A stretch of DNA of 13,915 nt from UMGS2069 sp900557585 (GTDB lineage: Bacteria > Bacillota > Clostridia > Christensenellales > UBA1242): NCBI GenBank assembly GCA_902476355.1, contig CABSCS010000017.1, positions 1 to 13,915 of the forward strand. Direction: 5' to 3'. This document shows positions 13,416 to 13,915 of the stretch, in pieces. Position 1 is the first letter of the stretch, and each line of letters starts with the position of its first letter. The translations under genes were made by a program, and so were the position numbers. Under the pieces are notes generated by a model. It searched no databases. It saw nothing but the letters and a program-made list of their open reading frames with translations, and was not told where the DNA came from.

Positions 13416-13532
13416 AACGGCAACGTCCTACCCTCCCGGCGCGTCTCCACGCAAGTACTATCGGCCCTGAGGAGCTTAACTTCTGTGTTCGGTATGAGAA
13501 CAGGTGGACCCCCTCGGCATTATCACCGTAAT
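13416..13532 (-). rRNA. rrf: 5S ribosomal RNA
   Basis: On the minus strand the roughly 117-base sequence has the diagnostic 5S features: terminal helix ACGGTG near the 5' end pairing with TTGCCGT at the 3' end, the CCGAACACAGAAGTTAAGC core of loops A-C, and GCGCCGGGAGGGTAGG toward the 3' end. Ends are estimated from the terminal helix and may be off by a few bases. It follows 23S in the usual 16S-23S-5S order, with no tRNA in the spacer. Confidence 0.96.
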
Positions 13533-13572
13533 GGTATAATAACAAGATTGCTCTTGGAATTATCATATTGAT

Positions 13573-13601
13573 ATATTAACACAAGGCATTGTTCATGTCA
13601 A
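13573..13601 (-). promoter_or_regulatory. Promoter-like sequence in the 23S-5S spacer
   Basis: On the minus strand TTGACA (13601-13596), 17 bases, TAATAT (13578-13573), with TG one base before the -10 (extended -10). Transcription would start near 13566, about 35 bases before 5S. The rest of the spacer (13533-13710) contains only AT-rich sequence and a small 5-bp hairpin overlapping the -35. Activity is untested. Confidence 0.45.
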
Positions 13602-13710
13602 GTGTTTTTCGCACACTGGCAACTGCATATTATATTCAGAGAAATGTTCAAGTAAATGTTCGCTTGCAATTTATCAAAGGTATATATGATATATTGTCTT
13701 CACATAAATT

Positions 13711-13915
13711 GTGATCAAGCCCTCGACCTATTAGTATCGGTCAGCTACATGCATTACTGCACTTCCACCTCCGACCTATCAACCTTGTTGTCTACAAGGG
13801 GTCTTACTATCTTATGATATGAGATATCTTATCTTGAGGCAGGTTTCACGCTTATATGCTTTCAGCGTTTATCCTTTCCACACTTCGCTACCCAGCTATG
13901 CCTCTGGCGAGACAA
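13711..13915 (-). rRNA. rrl: 23S ribosomal RNA, 3' end (gene continues past the window)
   Basis: About 205 bases of the 23S 3' region. On the minus strand it contains the conserved GAAACCTGCCTCAAGAT-type stretch, AAGACCCCTTGTAGAC, GTTGATAGGTCGGAGGTGGA and the terminal GACCGATACTAATAGGTCGA-GGGCTTGA. The 3' boundary near 13711 is approximate. Confidence 0.97.

Noticed and set aside
13341..13571. 76-codon plus-strand frame
   Set aside because: It runs antisense through the rRNA terminator and 5S rRNA, so it is spurious.
13533..13710. tRNA gene in the 23S-5S spacer
   Set aside because: No cloverleaf, T-arm consensus (GGTTCGA-type) or CCA end can be found on either strand.

Overview
The window looks like chromosomal core DNA from an AT-rich Bacillota (Clostridia-like) bacterium, probably an uncultured, host- or gut-associated lineage. 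The evidence is: strong AGGAGG-type ribosome binding sites and TTGACA/TATAAT promoters, the standard genetic code (TGA is used as a stop), Firmicutes-style gene neighbourhoods (tig-clpP-clpX-engB, lspA-rluD, an mraZ start) and a BspA/internalin-like surface protein. I cannot assign a genus. All genes except one small hypothetical lie on the minus strand, in the same direction as the rRNA operon, which suggests that minus is the leading strand here.

Reading in the direction of transcription (right to left): the 3' end of a 23S rRNA gene (13711-13915, partial), a spacer with a strong promoter-like sequence, 5S rRNA (about 13416-13532) and the operon terminator. Next comes about 640 bases without a credible gene, containing two diverged copies of an 80-base repeat, a 14-bp inverted repeat and a hairpin. 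This leads into a large secreted repeat protein (9220-12735) made of a Sec signal peptide, a short beta-helix, 19 BspA-like leucine-rich repeats of 26 residues (78 bp), one InlB B-type repeat and an unrecognised C-terminal domain. A shared hairpin terminator separates it from the only plus-strand gene, a 149-residue protein of unknown function (8523-8972).

The rest is housekeeping in compact transcription units, all on the minus strand: (1) alpha/beta hydrolase - lspA - rluD, coupled by a 4-base GTGA overlap and a 1-base TAATG overlap; (2) two small three-helix membrane proteins of unknown function; (3) tig - clpP - clpX, i.e. ribosome-associated folding and ClpXP proteolysis, ending in a hairpin; (4) engB (ribosome assembly GTPase) overlapping a calcineurin-like metallophosphoesterase; (5) the first 25 codons of mraZ, the usual first gene of the division/cell-wall cluster, with a consensus promoter and a tandem AAAGTGG operator of the type described for mollicute MraZ.

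I found no CRISPR array, no recognisable defence system, no transposase and no phage genes. The most interesting signals are regulatory or architectural: the MraZ box pair, a probable leaderless mRNA for the hydrolase, a promoter between 23S and 5S, the repeat-rich spacer next to the rRNA operon, and the mosaic surface protein with an uncharacterised C-terminus and no visible wall anchor.
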